Shown here piece by piece: positions 22,991 through 34,176 of a DNA stretch of 64,000 bases (its first letter is position 1; each line of letters opens with the position of its first letter). The notes under the pieces were generated by a model. That model was not told where the DNA came from. It saw only the letters and a list, made by a program, of their open reading frames with translations, and ran no database searches. Source of the stretch: Cynocephalus volans (Eukaryota > Chordata > Mammalia > Dermoptera > Cynocephalidae); assembly GCF_027409185.1 (NCBI RefSeq), contig NC_084465.1:26701864-26765863 (forward strand), given 5' to 3'. A program made the translations under genes and the position numbers.

Positions 22991-23639
22991 ATGCCAATTC
23001 TAGACCTTTCTTGCTCTTCTCCTGCTCGGCTCTGAAATTCACAAGGGCTAATCCCTGAAGCTGTATTTCTAAGCCTCCTGTGTCAGCTGAATTCTGATTG
23101 GGTTTAATCAATGAGAGACAGTGTTGGGAGATTGGAAGACAAGGGGCAAGGAGAAGTGGAAGATTTGTCCTCCCTCTCTGCCTCAGGTGGTGTCTCTGGC
23201 AACAAATGATTTTCTTCCATGGCATCAGCTTCCACTGGGTAATCTTAGGTTCCAGTGATCCCACCTCCTCTCTTTGTTTCTCCATCCTAGGGGCAGTAGT
23301 AGCTTCCTGTTACTGCTCATCTCTGGCTTGACTTTCCAACTCTTCTACCAAGACCCTGCATTTCTCTCTATCGAAAGTACTTTAAGTGGTTTCTGTTTTC
23401 CTGGTTAGATCATGAACGATACCTTCTTGGTCTAGGGTAGTCCCAGTAAATAGAACCTCAAGATGGGGATAGTGAAGGACTTACGTTGTACAATTTGCTT
23501 ACTCTCTCTCTTACTATGCCCCCAGGAGTGCTCAGTGCTTCCAAGTCTTTAATTTACATACATATAACCTGATCTTATTCAAATGTCGATTTGAAGTCAG
23601 TAGGTCAGAGGTAGGGCCTGAGAGTCTGCATTTCCTTTT
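22991..23639. other. Intergenic, no gene seen
   Basis: Unique-looking. A 111-codon minus frame has no recognised domain. Confidence 0.45.
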
Positions 23640-24720
23640 TCCTTCTTTTCCTTAATATTATTTTTTATTGCAGTAAAATAATATGTAACGTAAGGATTGC
23701 CATTTTAAGCTTTTAAATATACAATACTGTGAAATTATATTCACAATGCTTAGTGACTACCACCTCTATTTCCAAATTTTTTTCACCATCCTAAACATAA
23801 ACTCTGTACCTATTAAGAAATAACTTCTCATTTTTTTCCTTAATATTATTTTTAATTGACAAATCATAATTGGATACATTTAAGAAGGGTACAATACAAT
23901 GCTTTGACATATGTATACAATTGGAATGATTAAGTCAAGCTAATTAACATATCTATCTCCTCACATACATATTATTTTTTGTAGTGAGACATTTGAAACT
24001 TACTATCTGGGGCCGGCCCGTGGCTCACTCGGGAGAGTGCGGTGCTGATAACACCAAGGCCCCGGGTTCGGATCCCATATACGGATGGCCGGTTCGCTCA
24101 CTGGGTGAGCGTGGTGATGACCACACCAAGTCAAGGGTTAAGATCCCCTTACCGGTCATCTTTAAAAAAAAAAAAAAAAGAAAAGAAACTTACTCTCTTA
24201 GTGATTTTGAGATATACAATTCATTATTATTGATAATAGCCACCCTGCTGTGCAATAGATCTCAAAACCTATTCTTCCTAACTGAAACTTTGTACCTTTT
24301 GACCAACAACTCCCCATCCCCTCCCAACCCATTCTCCCAGCTTCTGGTAACCACCATTCTACTCTCTACTTCTACGAGTTCAACTTTTTTAGATTCCACA
24401 TGTAAGTCAGATATCATGTGGTGTCTGGCTTATTTCACTTAGCATAATGCCCCCCAGGTTCACCCATGTTGTTCCAAATTATAGGATTTCCTTCTTTTTT
24501 TAAGGCTGAACAGTATTCCCTTGTGTATATTTACCATGTTTCCTTTTACATTCATCCAACTCAGGTTTATTCCATACCTTGGCTACTGTGATCAATGTTG
24601 CAATAAACATGGGAGAGCAGGTATTCCTTCAACATATTGATTTCAATCCTTTGGATACATACCAGCTAGTAGGATTGCTGGATCATATTGTAGTTTCTCA
24701 TAGATAGGCACAACTTGAGC
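23640..24720 (-). mobile_element. L1 3' fragments, minus orientation
   Basis: There appear to be two joined L1 3' ends: 23,640-23,835 (old L1M type) and 23,840-24,720 (TTGACAAATCATAATTGGAT onward). The second is cut by a CYN dimer. 24,720-24,900 is weakly L1-like. Confidence 0.75.
23995..24198 (+). mobile_element. Dimeric CYN SINE inside L1
   Basis: Two tRNA-like units and an A-tail. GAAACTTACT(A/C)TCT is duplicated at 23,995-24,008 and 24,185-24,198. It cuts a minus-strand L1, so it is younger than that L1. Confidence 0.9.
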
Positions 24721-24897
24721 TATGCAATAGAAAACAGTATGGAACCTCCACGATGGCTGTACTAAGAGAGTTTATATCTCTAACAAGCTCCTGCGTGACG
24801 GCAATACTGCTGGTGTAGACCTGCTGAGTAGCAAGGCACTAAGGCATTTTGGAAATATATTAGTGAGGGAAACACCAACATCCTTTTATGTTCCGCA

Positions 24898-24996
24898 GTA
24901 AGCCAGCTAGCTCACTTGGTTAGAGTGTGGTGCTGATAATGCCAAAGTCCAGGGTTTGATCTCTGTACTGGCCAGTTGCCAAAAAAAAAAAAAAAA
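24898..24996 (+). mobile_element. CYN monomer with A-tail
   Basis: A single tRNA-like unit ending GGCCAGTTGCC and followed by 16 A bases. No clear target duplication. Confidence 0.82.
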
Positions 24997-25339
24997 GGTC
25001 TGTGGCAGTTCGCTGCAGCATCACCACCAAGAAAGAGGCATAACATTTGGTGAACATCTGTGGTTCTTAGAAGCAACATGATTCTACATTTACATACACC
25101 GTTTTGAAATGTTTGAGGATGATGTGGAAGCCAGCTACCTGGAGGCAGGTCAATTGTATTTGTGTAGTTGCAAGCATCTGACTCCTTTGTTATGATGTCT
25201 AGAGTTGTCATGCCTGAGAATTTATTTATTTAAGTATATTTTATCTTTATGTTTTATAAATTACTCATTTCCCCTTTATTATACAGTTAGGATATTTTAC
25301 CTCTGAATTTTATTTTCAGGGTAGTAAAGAGGATGTTAC
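24997..25339. other. Intergenic, no gene seen
   Basis: Left flank of the endogenous retrovirus; nothing recognised. Confidence 0.45.
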
Positions 25340-25678
25340 TGAAAGAAAGTGAGCCAAGTAACGTTCGAGCTTTATTAAAGAAAGAAATCTGCCAGGCAGT
25401 GCTCAAAGTGGAGGACAGCCCGGGACTGCCCTGAAAATGGGGGACAGCACCAGGTGTGGGGGTGGTAGAGCTTATATAGTGCACCAAGGGCTGGCTGATA
25501 CCATCAAGGAGGGGCATTATGCTAATGTGGATTGGGGTGGAGAACTGCATCCTTGTGGAAGCAAAAGCAGTTTCTATTTAAGTCAGGAGGCTTCTCATGA
25601 AGGGAATGGGAGAGAGGAGGAGGTGGGCGGTGCCATTTTGTACTTGGGTTTGTCTAAAGTGGCGCTGGTTATGTTGCA
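25340..25678 (-). repeat. 3' LTR of the endogenous retrovirus
   Basis: The sequence is highly similar to the LTR at 28.8-29.16 kb and has the same TG...CA ends, TATA-like box and purine-rich block. A weak purine-rich stretch precedes it on the minus strand (about 25,680-25,700) and may be the degraded polypurine tract. Confidence 0.85.
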
Positions 25679-25913
25679 GATCTATTATTCCTGCTTTTTA
25701 AGTATAGGAAAAAGAGAAAAAGGGCAGAGGTCATGAGTGTTTGGGGATGAGAGTGGCTGGATTTTAAGGGACGGCAAGGTTTAAAGGAGAACTGGGAATT
25801 TTAAATGAAAGTAAGGTGAATAAGTTGTAGGCAGGAAGGGAGAAAATTAACTTGGCCTTATGGCTGAGAGGGTCTTGACTGTTGTTTAAAAGTTAGTTTA
25901 GAGCTTTCTTATG

Positions 25914-27395
25914 CTAAAAGGGTGGCTGCTTCCAAGGCCCATAAAGAGGGACCCATTCTCGAGCTGTGGCATCTAGTTGTTTAGAGAGATATGCAACTGG
26001 GGAGAAAATATCTCCTGTCTTTTGTCCCAAAACCCCAACTGCCAATCTTTGGGTTTTGGTGACATATAGGATAAAAAGATGAGATAGGTTTGAGATAGAG
26101 CTGGGGCTGCAAGGAGAGTGGCTTTTAATCACTGGAAGGGAGAATGAATAGGCTTTGTGGGATCTAAGGGAATGGCAAGATCCCCTTTGGCTGCCCCATA
26201 AAGTGGTTTTGCTAGCACGCCAAAGTTAGGAATCCATAGGCAAAGGTACCCTGCAAGCCCCAAGAAAGAAAGGATTTCACCCTTTGTGGTAGGAGTAGGG
26301 AGTTCAGAAATTAGACTCTTGAACTGAAGGAGAAGAAATTTGGACCTCACTGGGGACACTGAATATCCCCTGGAGGCCAGCAAATTAAGGAGAGCAACAG
26401 TGTGGGCCTGTGAATCCTCATAGGAGGGGCTGCAAAGGAGGAGGTCATCCACATATTGTATTAAAGTGCTAGAGGTTGGGGGAAGTTCAGATAAGTCTTG
26501 AGCTAAGGCCTGGCTGAAGAAGTGGGAGCTATCCCGAAACCCCTGAGGTAGTACTGTCCAAGTAAGTTGTTGGGAATGGTGCATGTCAGGATAGGTTCTG
26601 TACTAAATGGTATGAGCCATTAGACTTCATAACCGGAAGGATGGGTGTATTGAAAGGTGAGGGGGTAAGCCATAAGAGATGAGAAGAAAGGAGTTTGTGT
26701 AGAATGGGTTTTAAGCCTATTAGGTGTTTGTTAGCAATGGGGTATTGTGGGACATCTGGGAACAAAGAGGGGTTCTGCAATTTAACAAGGATAGGGGAAT
26801 GGTGCATAGCAATGGAGGGAGAAGAAGTGTTCCATACTAGGGATTGACCTTGTCTGAGGGGGAGGGGAAGGTGGAAGCCCCAGGAGCCAGGTCTGGGTGC
26901 AGCATGTAACAGGAGTATTGTAGCTGGAGTTAAAGTGTTTAGGATAAGAGTAGCTTTGAATTTGAAAAGAAGGTCCCGTCCCAGTAAGGGGGCTGGGCAT
27001 TGAGGCATTATTAAGAATTTGTGTGTGAATTGGGTGTGATTTAGGGTGCAGGAAAGGGCTTGAATGATCCATGGGCGGTATTCTGATCCTGTGACCCCTA
27101 CTATTGTGACAGAAGATGGGGTTGTTTCTCCTGCATATTCAGGAAGGGTAGAGTAAATGGCCCCTGCATCAATTACAAAAGAGACCAGCTTACCTGCTAG
27201 GAGGTGAGTTACTGTGGGCTCATGCATGGTGATCTCCCTGGGGGGCCTCAGGCCCTGGGCATCATCAGTCCTCCTCCAGGGCAAAGCCGAGAAGCTCCTG
27301 AGCAAAGCTGTGAAGCTCTGGTAGGGATGGCTGTGAAGCCAAAGGCTGTAGGTTGGGGACTGGGCCACTCCCTCTCTGGCGAGTGGCACAGTCAA
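25914..27395 (-). pseudogene. Degraded retroviral pro-pol, truncated after reverse transcriptase
   Basis: An open stretch at 26,586-27,395 covers protease and the start of reverse transcriptase. The protease active site reads D-A-G where the family has D-T-G or D-S-G, so the enzyme should be dead. A stop and frame change at about 26,585 lead into 26,129-26,584, which contains the YVDD polymerase motif. 25,914-26,132 continues in another frame with the connection region. Nothing after it resembles a complete RNase H, integrase or env. Confidence 0.85.
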
Positions 27396-27399
27396 TCAC

Positions 27400-28760
27400 C
27401 CAGTGACCTGGCAGTTTGTAGTGAGGATGAGTTATGACAGGCCCATGCCGAGTGGCCCAGTTGACCACATTTGAAGCAGTTCTCGGGTGGCTTGCCCCTA
27501 GAGGCAGCCAGCCTTGGAGTATGTGAGCCATGGGTGGCATTAGCCAGGATCTGGTATTTGGCCTGATCTCTTTTATAGTTTTTTGAATATCAGGGGCTGA
27601 TTGGGTAATGAGATGAGAGTTTAAGAGGGCCATGCCTGCAGGGGAGTTTGGGTCTATACATGTGTATTAATGTAAAGCCTGAGAGAGGCAGGTTAGGAAC
27701 TTGTTGAGATTTTCAGTGGATCTCTGTGTGATTTCTCTAAGCTTGTCATAATTGACTGACTTGTGAGTAGCCTTTTGGAGGCCATGAAGTAGGTGTGTAA
27801 TCATGTTATCCCAGAGATCTCGATCCCTGTGAACAGCCTGGTAGTTCTAATTTGGGTCTGTGCAAGGAACAGCAATGGCTGCCTACTATTTTGAGCATGT
27901 ACCTGAGCTGCCATCCAGACCTGCTCCCTGTACATGGACTCAGACAATTCTTTCCATCCCAGCCACTTCAAGGAAGAATTATAAAAAGCTGAAGCTGAGA
28001 CGGGGTTGTTACCTGACGAAGGGGGAGAAGCGGGGGAGTTGGGCTGAGGATGAGCGTCTGGAGGCCAGGTGTGGGGAAGAGAGAGAAATGTGGAGGGCTG
28101 ATGGATCAGAAGATTGATCCGAGTCTGGAAGGAGAGGTCGAGCATGAGCTAGGAGAATTTGAGACATAGGACAGTTTTGACAGAGAGAAGAACATGTTCA
28201 GAGATAGGAAAAGGCCTGAACAAGGAATCTCTACAGCTTTTGCCATTTTGGTGAGTGTCTAAATCGAGTGCCATCTTGTGGCCACTGGGATTCATTGCAA
28301 CGAGGCGTTTGAGCTTTAATGTCTCCCTGGAGGTCAAGAAATTGGCCAGGAGACAGTCCAAGGGCATAGAGCGTGGAGGTTTGGATCGTGAGGATCCCGT
28401 GCAGAGGGTGAGAAAGGGTAGTCAGTCCTGGTAGAAGAAGAGTGCCAGCCAAGGGCATCCCCTTTGGTGCCCACCTTCTTTTTGAGAGAAAAGCCACCGA
28501 CTGGCTAGAGGAGTGTTCTCCAATAGCTGGCGGGCACAAGAAGAGTTCCCTTGGCCAGGTGCCTGGGCTTCGTAGAGACCAAAGTTGTAGAGTAGTCAGG
28601 GGAACTGTAGAAGTAGGCAGGACAGACCCACTGACTCACTCTGAATTGAGGCCAGTGTTGGATGTATTGGTCTGAAATGGCAAAAGCAGAGAGTCCCGGA
28701 GGCATCTGGTTTCTGCAGGTCTGGGAAGGGCGGCCAAGGGCCAATTGCCCCAAGAGAGAG
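27400..28760 (-). pseudogene. Degraded retroviral gag
   Basis: Gag-like pieces appear in several minus-strand frames. A matrix-like segment lies near 28.2-28.4 kb (CLLANFLT, and SQWPQDGT in another frame). Nucleocapsid lies near 27.4-27.5 kb, where one CCHC zinc knuckle is recognisable and a second has lost cysteines. Stops and frame changes interrupt the reading frame throughout. No functional protein is expected. Confidence 0.7.
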
Positions 28761-28789
28761 GGGATCGTCCACAAAGTTAGCCAAGACCC

Positions 28790-28807
28790 TTCCCGGGTTT
28801 GGCACCA
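28790..28807 (-). other. Retroviral primer binding site, tRNA-Phe type
   Basis: Three bases inside the 5' LTR the minus strand reads TGGTGCCAAACCCGGGAA. This complements the 3' end of tRNA-Phe apart from one missing base. It places the element near F-type class I endogenous retroviruses. Confidence 0.7.
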
Positions 28808-28810
28808 TAA

Positions 28811-29160
28811 TGAAAGAAAGTGAGCCAAGATGCCGGGTACCAGTCAAGCTTTATTAAAGAAAGAAATCTGCTGTCTGTGCTCAAAATGGAGGACAGCCCA
28901 GGGCTGCCCTGAAAATGGAGGACAGCACCAGGTGTGGGTGTGGTAGAGCTTATATAGTGCACCAAGGGCTGGCTGATACTATCAAGGAGGGGCATTATGC
29001 TAATGTGGATTGGGGTGGAGAACTGTGTCCTTGTGGAAGCAAAAGCAGTTTCTATTTAAGTCAGGAGGCTTCTTGTGAATGGAAGGGGGAGGGGAGGGGA
29101 GGAGGTGGGTGGCGCCATTGTGTACTTGGGCGTGTCTAAAATGGCACTGGTTATGTTGCA
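28811..29160 (-). repeat. 5' LTR of the endogenous retrovirus
   Basis: On the minus strand it starts TGCAACATAACCAG and ends CTTTCTTTCA, the expected TG...CA form. A TATA-like TATATAAGC lies near 28,948-28,957 and an AATAAA-containing stretch near 28,850. It closely resembles the 3' LTR, with scattered substitutions and a small difference near the poly(A) region. Confidence 0.85.
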
Positions 29161-29559
29161 GCACCACCCAGAAATCCTGGACCAGAAGTGGATGTGAGCA
29201 CTGATAAGACTCTGGGTTGTTTCTCTTTATGGGAGGATGAGCACAGTCTTGATTACAGAAGAGATGGCATCCTAGCATCAGTGACAGCATTTTCAACTTT
29301 GAAGTGTAAGAGTAAAGAGAGTTGTTTACGTTGCTGCCAAGCAGCCTGTGGTGGGCATCTGCCACTCTTCTCAGTTGCCCAGCTCCTTTCCACCCTTTCT
29401 CTGGGCTGGGGGTGCTCCTCATCCTGCGGGTCTCAGTGGCAGCCAGGGCCTGCCTTCACTGCAGAAGCTGTAAAGTCCAGATGCCTGCTTTCCCTGCCTC
29501 CCCTGCAGCTGGGCTGTGAACTCGTGTCCTAGGCACACACAGAGCAATACACCTGACCG

Positions 29560-29735
29560 CAACTTTGAATGAACACATGACTGCTTTCCCTGGAAAGGAG
29601 GGAAGTCCCTGCGAGGAGGTGATATTTAAGTTGAGTTTTGAAAGGTAAGTAGAATTGCACCAGCTTGGCAGCTTGGAAGAGTGAGCTGCTGGCAGACTGG
29701 GGGGTTGGATGAAGGGGTGGGCATTCCAGTGTGGC
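29560..29735 (-). mobile_element. L2 fragment
   Basis: GAGGAGGTGATATTTAAGTTGAG and GGGCATTCCAGTGTGG fit reverse L2. Confidence 0.6.
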
Positions 29736-29799
29736 CACGGCATGTGTGAAGTTACTTTATAATGGTAAAATGCTATTAATTTTATTCATGGACATTGGG

Positions 29800-29990
29800 A
29801 TCAAAGGACACTGAAAAGAGGTCAGAAGACCTAGGTTCCAATATGGATCCTGCTTTGTGTGACCTTGGGCAAGTCCCTAAACCTCTGGCCTTAGATTCCT
29901 TACCTGTAAAAAGAGACTATGACTAGTGATCTGCAAACCTCACATAGTTTTTGTGGGATCAAATGAAAATGAATGTAAAAATGCTTTTAA
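29800..29990 (+). repeat. MIR
   Basis: GTGTGACCTTGGGCAAGTCC and TTCCTTACCTGTAAAAAGAG are MIR in sense orientation. Confidence 0.75.
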
Positions 29991-30839
29991 ATGGAAAAGT
30001 TTAAACTTAAATTAATAATTATGAATAATGGGGGCTGGGGGAGGGAGGAACAAAACAGATGAGAGAGCAAAGTCCAGGATGAGAGAGGGTGGAAGAGAAT
30101 CAAGAGCCTGGGGGATGGGGGGGATTTGTCTGATCAAAGGCCACCTCTTCCTGCAAGCGCTGGGCTCCGGGGTGGGGCAGGGTAGCTCAGGGTGGGGGTG
30201 GGCAGGAGGTTGCCAGGCAGCTTTTCACACCTAGACAGCCGGCAGGTGTCAGAAGGAGCACAGGTACCCAGCCGGAAAAGGGGGAAGGCCCCTGTTTGTC
30301 CCCTTCTGAGGCGCAGCTCATCTGCATGTCCCTCAGGTTCTTGTGGGGTCACCTCAACCGCTTTGCGGGTGTTCTCAACCTTTCAGTGGTCACACTTGCT
30401 ACAAATGCCTTGTTATTTGCGTTCTCTAGTTGGTCAAAGTCTTTTATCACATTTTGATTCTTAATTTTCATCTCAGAAAGTCACTCTGACTTCATTTGGC
30501 GAGAGCTTTGCTGACTCCCCATGTTTTGTCTGTAGAGTGGAATACGTGGGGGGGAGTGGCCCGTCAGCCTTGTGCAGGGGAGCAGGGGAGCCACCGTGCC
30601 CAGGGGCTTCTTCTCAACACTGTTCACGCAATTTCTATCACGTGGGTGGCCCTCAGAACCCTCGAGGTCAACATGTCCAAACAGAATTTGTCACTTTTCT
30701 TCGCTAACCTCCTCCTCCTTTTTCTGTCTTGGCCTCCACCTTCCTTACAACAGCAATCATATTTCACACTGCCTTCCTGTTTGCATCCCGAACCATCACT
30801 AAATCCCAAAGGCAGTCACGAATTGCAGTTCCAGTTGCG

Positions 30840-31760
30840 CTTCTCCGTGAGCAGCTCCAGTGTCTGCGAGCTGCCCGGCTGGGAGGTGGGGTCCCCGCTG
30901 CCCTGGAGGCTTGTCGTCAGCGGTGCATGGGAAGGCGCTGCAGAGCCCTGGCAGGAGCGTGGGGCGCAGCCTGCCGGGCTGCTCAGTGCAAATGTGTCAC
31001 TCAGCATGTGAGAGCGACAGCCCGCAGCGCGCCAGCCGCGTGAGCCATGCCCTGAAAGCAGGGGCTCCAGAAAGTCCACAAAAGCACCCCTGGTACACAG
31101 CAAGGATCCATCCCGCCCCTCTGCGATGTCTGCGGGGCTCTCTCTTTTTCGCTCTCCAGGCCCCAGCTCAGGTGCTCATCTTCACTTGGACTCTGGCAGT
31201 GACCCCCCATCGCGAAGGTCCTGACGGTCCTCAGACACACACGTGGCCACACTCCTCTCGGACCTTTCGGAGTGAGCCGCGCCTGCAGAACGGATCCGAG
31301 CCCTCGGCCTGGCTCTGCAGGCCCTCGCGGCCGGGCCGGAGCTCTCTCCAGCCCCTTCCACCGGCCTGCCCGCCCCTCCGCCGCTGGGCACCCCCGGATC
31401 CGTGCGCGGCTGCCTCGCCAGGCAAAGCCCAGCCCAGGTCAGCGCGGCCATCACGTTGTCACTCTAATGTCCCACGCTGTGAGTGGTCAGCTGAGAACAG
31501 CAAGACCAGAAATGCTGAAAACCGAGCAGATGATCCAAGTTCCATCACATATGCATGTATCAATCATATAGGGGAGAGAAGGACGGAGGCTGGGACGTGG
31601 TGCCCGAGTGTCCCTGGGCGGCTCACCGCAGAGGGCCTGGGGAGACGATGGCTGGTGGGGGAGCAGTGCGGCCCCTGCCACGCTCTGTGCCTCGTCCCCA
31701 GCGGGGGCCCCGCCGCACCTGCCAAGTCTACAGTGTCAGGAGGTCACACTTCACACCAAG
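30840..31760. promoter_or_regulatory. CpG-rich segment of unknown role
   Basis: GC content and CpG count are well above the surroundings, most strongly at 31,200-31,460. A 337-codon open frame on the plus strand (30,860-31,873) and shorter ones on the minus strand overlap. Their residue make-up (rich in Arg, Pro, Ser, Ala) and lack of any recognised domain fit chance openness in GC-rich DNA. A promoter for a non-coding transcript or an intergenic enhancer is possible. Confidence 0.45.
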
Positions 31761-32033
31761 GGGCTTCACACCCTGTGGCTGGAAAAGGTTCTCCCAGAGC
31801 TCTGGTGGATTCACGAAGGCACCGACGGGAGAGGAAAAGGGAGCGGAGGAAACGAAACAGAGCATGTCCTTGATCTGGTCCCAGGCCTGGCCTCTCCATG
31901 AAACCTGAAGTGGCCTTTGGGCTTTGGGGGGAAAGGGTGGAGGAGGCAGGAGCTAGAGGAGAAGAGGGACCTAGTGCAGGAGGAAGGCAGTGAGAGCAGA
32001 AGGCTGAGCTGAGAAGCACCAGAGAAAGTTCTG

Positions 32034-32213
32034 GAAAGGGGAGAGGAAAAGGAGGGAGGGAGAGAGGGGGAGGAGGAGGGGGGAGGGGAGGGGGAGGGAG
32101 AGAGGGGGAAGGGGAGGGGAGGGGGAGGGGAGGGGAAGGGGAGGGGAGGGGGAGGGGAGGGGAGGGGAGGGGGGAGGGGGAGGGGAGGGGGGAGGGGAGG
32201 GGAGGGGAGGGAG
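32034..32213 (+). repeat. G-rich (GGGGA/GGGA)n tract
   Basis: About 180 bases consist almost only of G and A, with dozens of G-runs of three or more. It could form G-quadruplexes on the plus strand and an R-loop if transcribed. It lies just 3' of the CpG-rich segment. Confidence 0.9.
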
Positions 32214-33411
32214 CCTCCCGCCCTGGCCCCTCCTCTTCCCTCTCCTGTGTTTTTTGTGCATTTGTGTGTTTTGGTTTGCTTTTCTTTGGTGGCTGGCCGG
32301 TTCAGGTGTCACAAGGCTCTGACCGATTTCCCGTGTTTTACAATGAACCTGGGATTTTGTTTTTTTTCAGGTACGGTGAGGGCTACAGATCAGGACACAA
32401 CAGCCTTTGAAAAAGTAGTTTGTTGCTCACAGCCCCAGGAGGAGGGAGTGCCCGAGCCACGGGTGCCAGCGGGGTGGGTCAGGAGGCAGGCGGAGCCGGG
32501 GAGACGCGGGAAGAAACGACCAGGCAGGGTGGGCAAGCCGAGCCGGCTTTGGATGGAGTAGTTTAAATAATTTCGGTGGGTCTGGCTATAGGGGTGGTCC
32601 CTCGTCGTCTGGTACCTGCCCCTGGGGTGATTAAGAGAAGGCGGATAGTGTCCCAGACTTCTGGAGCCTGATGAAGGGAGGCAGGCGGGAGCTTGGGCTC
32701 AGGACGAGCTGGTTTGCATATGAAAGGCGTGCTCACAGCAAGTCGTTCGCTGTCTCTAGGAATTAGCTAACCCTGGTGTAGGGCAGTGTCCTCCCGGGTC
32801 TGCAAGGCCCCAAGATGTCAAAACATCCTAAAAGAAAACAAAAAATATACATCTGTCAGAATGACCAGAGCATCAGCAAATCTCTGCAGGGGCTGTGACC
32901 TCTCTTTAAGTGCCCCCCTCCCAGTGAGGAGGGGCACAAGAGCCAAGATGGTAAAGTGAGACTAGGGTGCTCCCAGGTTCCCTCGACAACCCCATTCTGA
33001 TGCGGGCTGGTGAAAACTTACACTGTCGCTCAATCCCAGACTTGAATTTCACTTCATTGGTTACTGCTGTGTGACCTTGGGGAAGTTACTTCTCCCCTCT
33101 GGTCCTGAGAGAATTACTGGAAGAATTAAACAAGTGTACAGAAGCTTCTCTGCTGAGGCTTCTCACTTTGAGCTGTACAACTCCTGCCTCTGGGAACCCT
33201 CTGAAGCCAGCTAGGAAGGTCCAGGCTCCACCCTGAGACCTTCATATGACCTGTGCCTAGGCCACACTTAGTAAGTTGTAAATAGATAACAAGACCAAGA
33301 GAAGTGACCATCTTAAGGAGACATTTCAGGTAACAGCAGGGAGACACTGGGGCAATGTCGCATCACTCCAGACAAGCAGAAGCAAATACCACTGTTACCT
33401 GGGAAGGCTGG
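32214..33411. other. Intergenic, no gene seen
   Basis: Unique-looking GC-moderate sequence with one MIR at 33.0 kb. Confidence 0.45.
33010..33135 (+). repeat. MIR fragment
   Basis: GCTGTGTGACCTTGGGGAAG and following sequence match the MIR core. Confidence 0.65.
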
Positions 33412-33609
33412 TGTTTTAGTCCGTTTTGTGTTCCTATAACAGAATACCCAAGACTGGGTAACTTAGAAGGAAAAGAGGTTTATTTGGCTTACAATTCTGC
33501 ATCTGGCATGGGCCTCAGGCTGCTTCTACTCATGGTGGAAAGTGGCAGGCAGCCGGCGGGTACAAGCAGATCACATGGCGAGAGGAAGCATGAGAGAGAG
33601 AGAGAAGGT

Positions 33610-33798
33610 GCCAGGGTCTTTTTTTTTTTTTAAAGATGACCGGTAAGGGGATCTTAACCCTTGGCTTGGTGTTGTCAGCACCACGCTCACTCAGTGAGCC
33701 AACCGGCCATCCCTATATGGGATCCGAACCTGCGGCCTTGGTGTTATCAGCACCGCATTCTCCCGAGTGAGCCACAGGCCGGCCCGCCAGGGTCTTTT
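33610..33798 (-). mobile_element. Dimeric CYN SINE, first of two inside one LTR
   Basis: A full dimer flanked by GCCAGGGTCTTTT on both sides. It is inserted in the MaLR LTR at 33,412-34,171. Confidence 0.9.
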
Positions 33799-33946
33799 TA
33801 AGCAACAAGCTCTCCTCCGAACTAATTGATTGAGAACTCACTCACTACACCCCCTCACCAAGGGAGAGCATTAATCCATTCATGAGGGACCCGCCCCCAT
33901 GACTCAATCAGTCTCCAACACCGCCACATTGGGGATCAAATTGCCA

Positions 33947-34143
33947 CCTGAGTTTTGTCTTTTTTTTTTTTTTTTTTTAAAAGATGACCGGTAAGGGGAT
34001 CTTAACCCTTGACTTGGTGTTGTCAGCACCACGCTCAGCCAGTGAGCGAACCGGCCATCCGTATATGGGATCCGAACCCGGGGCCTTGGTGTTATCAGCA
34101 CCGCACTCTCCCCAGTGAGCCACGGGCCGGCCCCTGAGTTTTG
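33947..34143 (-). mobile_element. Dimeric CYN SINE, second inside the same LTR
   Basis: A full dimer with T-run tail. CCTGAGTTTTG is repeated at 33,947-33,957 and 34,133-34,143. Confidence 0.9.
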
Positions 34144-34176
34144 GAGGGGACAACACATCCAAACTCCATCAGCTGG

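Larger units (their letters stand above)
25340..29160 (-). mobile_element. Endogenous retrovirus, class I (gammaretrovirus-like), internally deleted
   Basis: Two similar LTRs flank decayed gag and pro-pol on the minus strand. The primer site resembles tRNA-Phe, and the reverse transcriptase resembles gammaretrovirus-like (ERV1) enzymes. The element is 3.8 kb, far below the usual 8-9 kb. After the connection region of reverse transcriptase it runs almost directly into the 3' LTR, so RNase H, integrase and env are absent. Stops and frame changes break every gene. The host sequences at the outer ends (GTTAC at the left, GCACC at the right) do not form a clear target duplication. The copy cannot encode a complete virus. 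Confidence 0.85.
29161..30839. other. Intergenic with L2 and MIR
   Basis: Right flank of the retrovirus. Besides L2 (29.56 kb) and MIR (29.8 kb) the sequence is unique, and GC rises from 30.1 kb. Confidence 0.45.
33412..34171 (-). mobile_element. MaLR-like solo LTR, subfamily B, carrying two SINEs
   Basis: LTR text runs 33,412-33,622, 33,786-33,957 and 34,133-34,171. A 5-base duplication GCTGG lies at 33,407-33,411 and 34,172-34,176. Removing the two CYN copies leaves an LTR of about 400 bases. Confidence 0.85.

Noticed and set aside
25340-29160. Intact or recently active retrovirus
   Set aside because: Gag and pol carry stops, frame changes and an altered protease site, and the later pol domains and env are missing.
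30860-31873. 337-codon open frame on the plus strand
   Set aside because: It lies in CpG-rich DNA where stops are rare, overlaps several other frames, and has Arg/Pro/Ser-rich composition without any domain, splice logic or promoter order.
32034-32213. Telomere-like or CRISPR-like array in the G-rich tract
   Set aside because: Units are irregular GGGGA/GGGA without spacers or a telomere motif; it is simple sequence.
32284-32325. GGTGGCTGGCCGGTTCAGGTG as a CYN end
   Set aside because: Too short and without the rest of the unit or a duplication.
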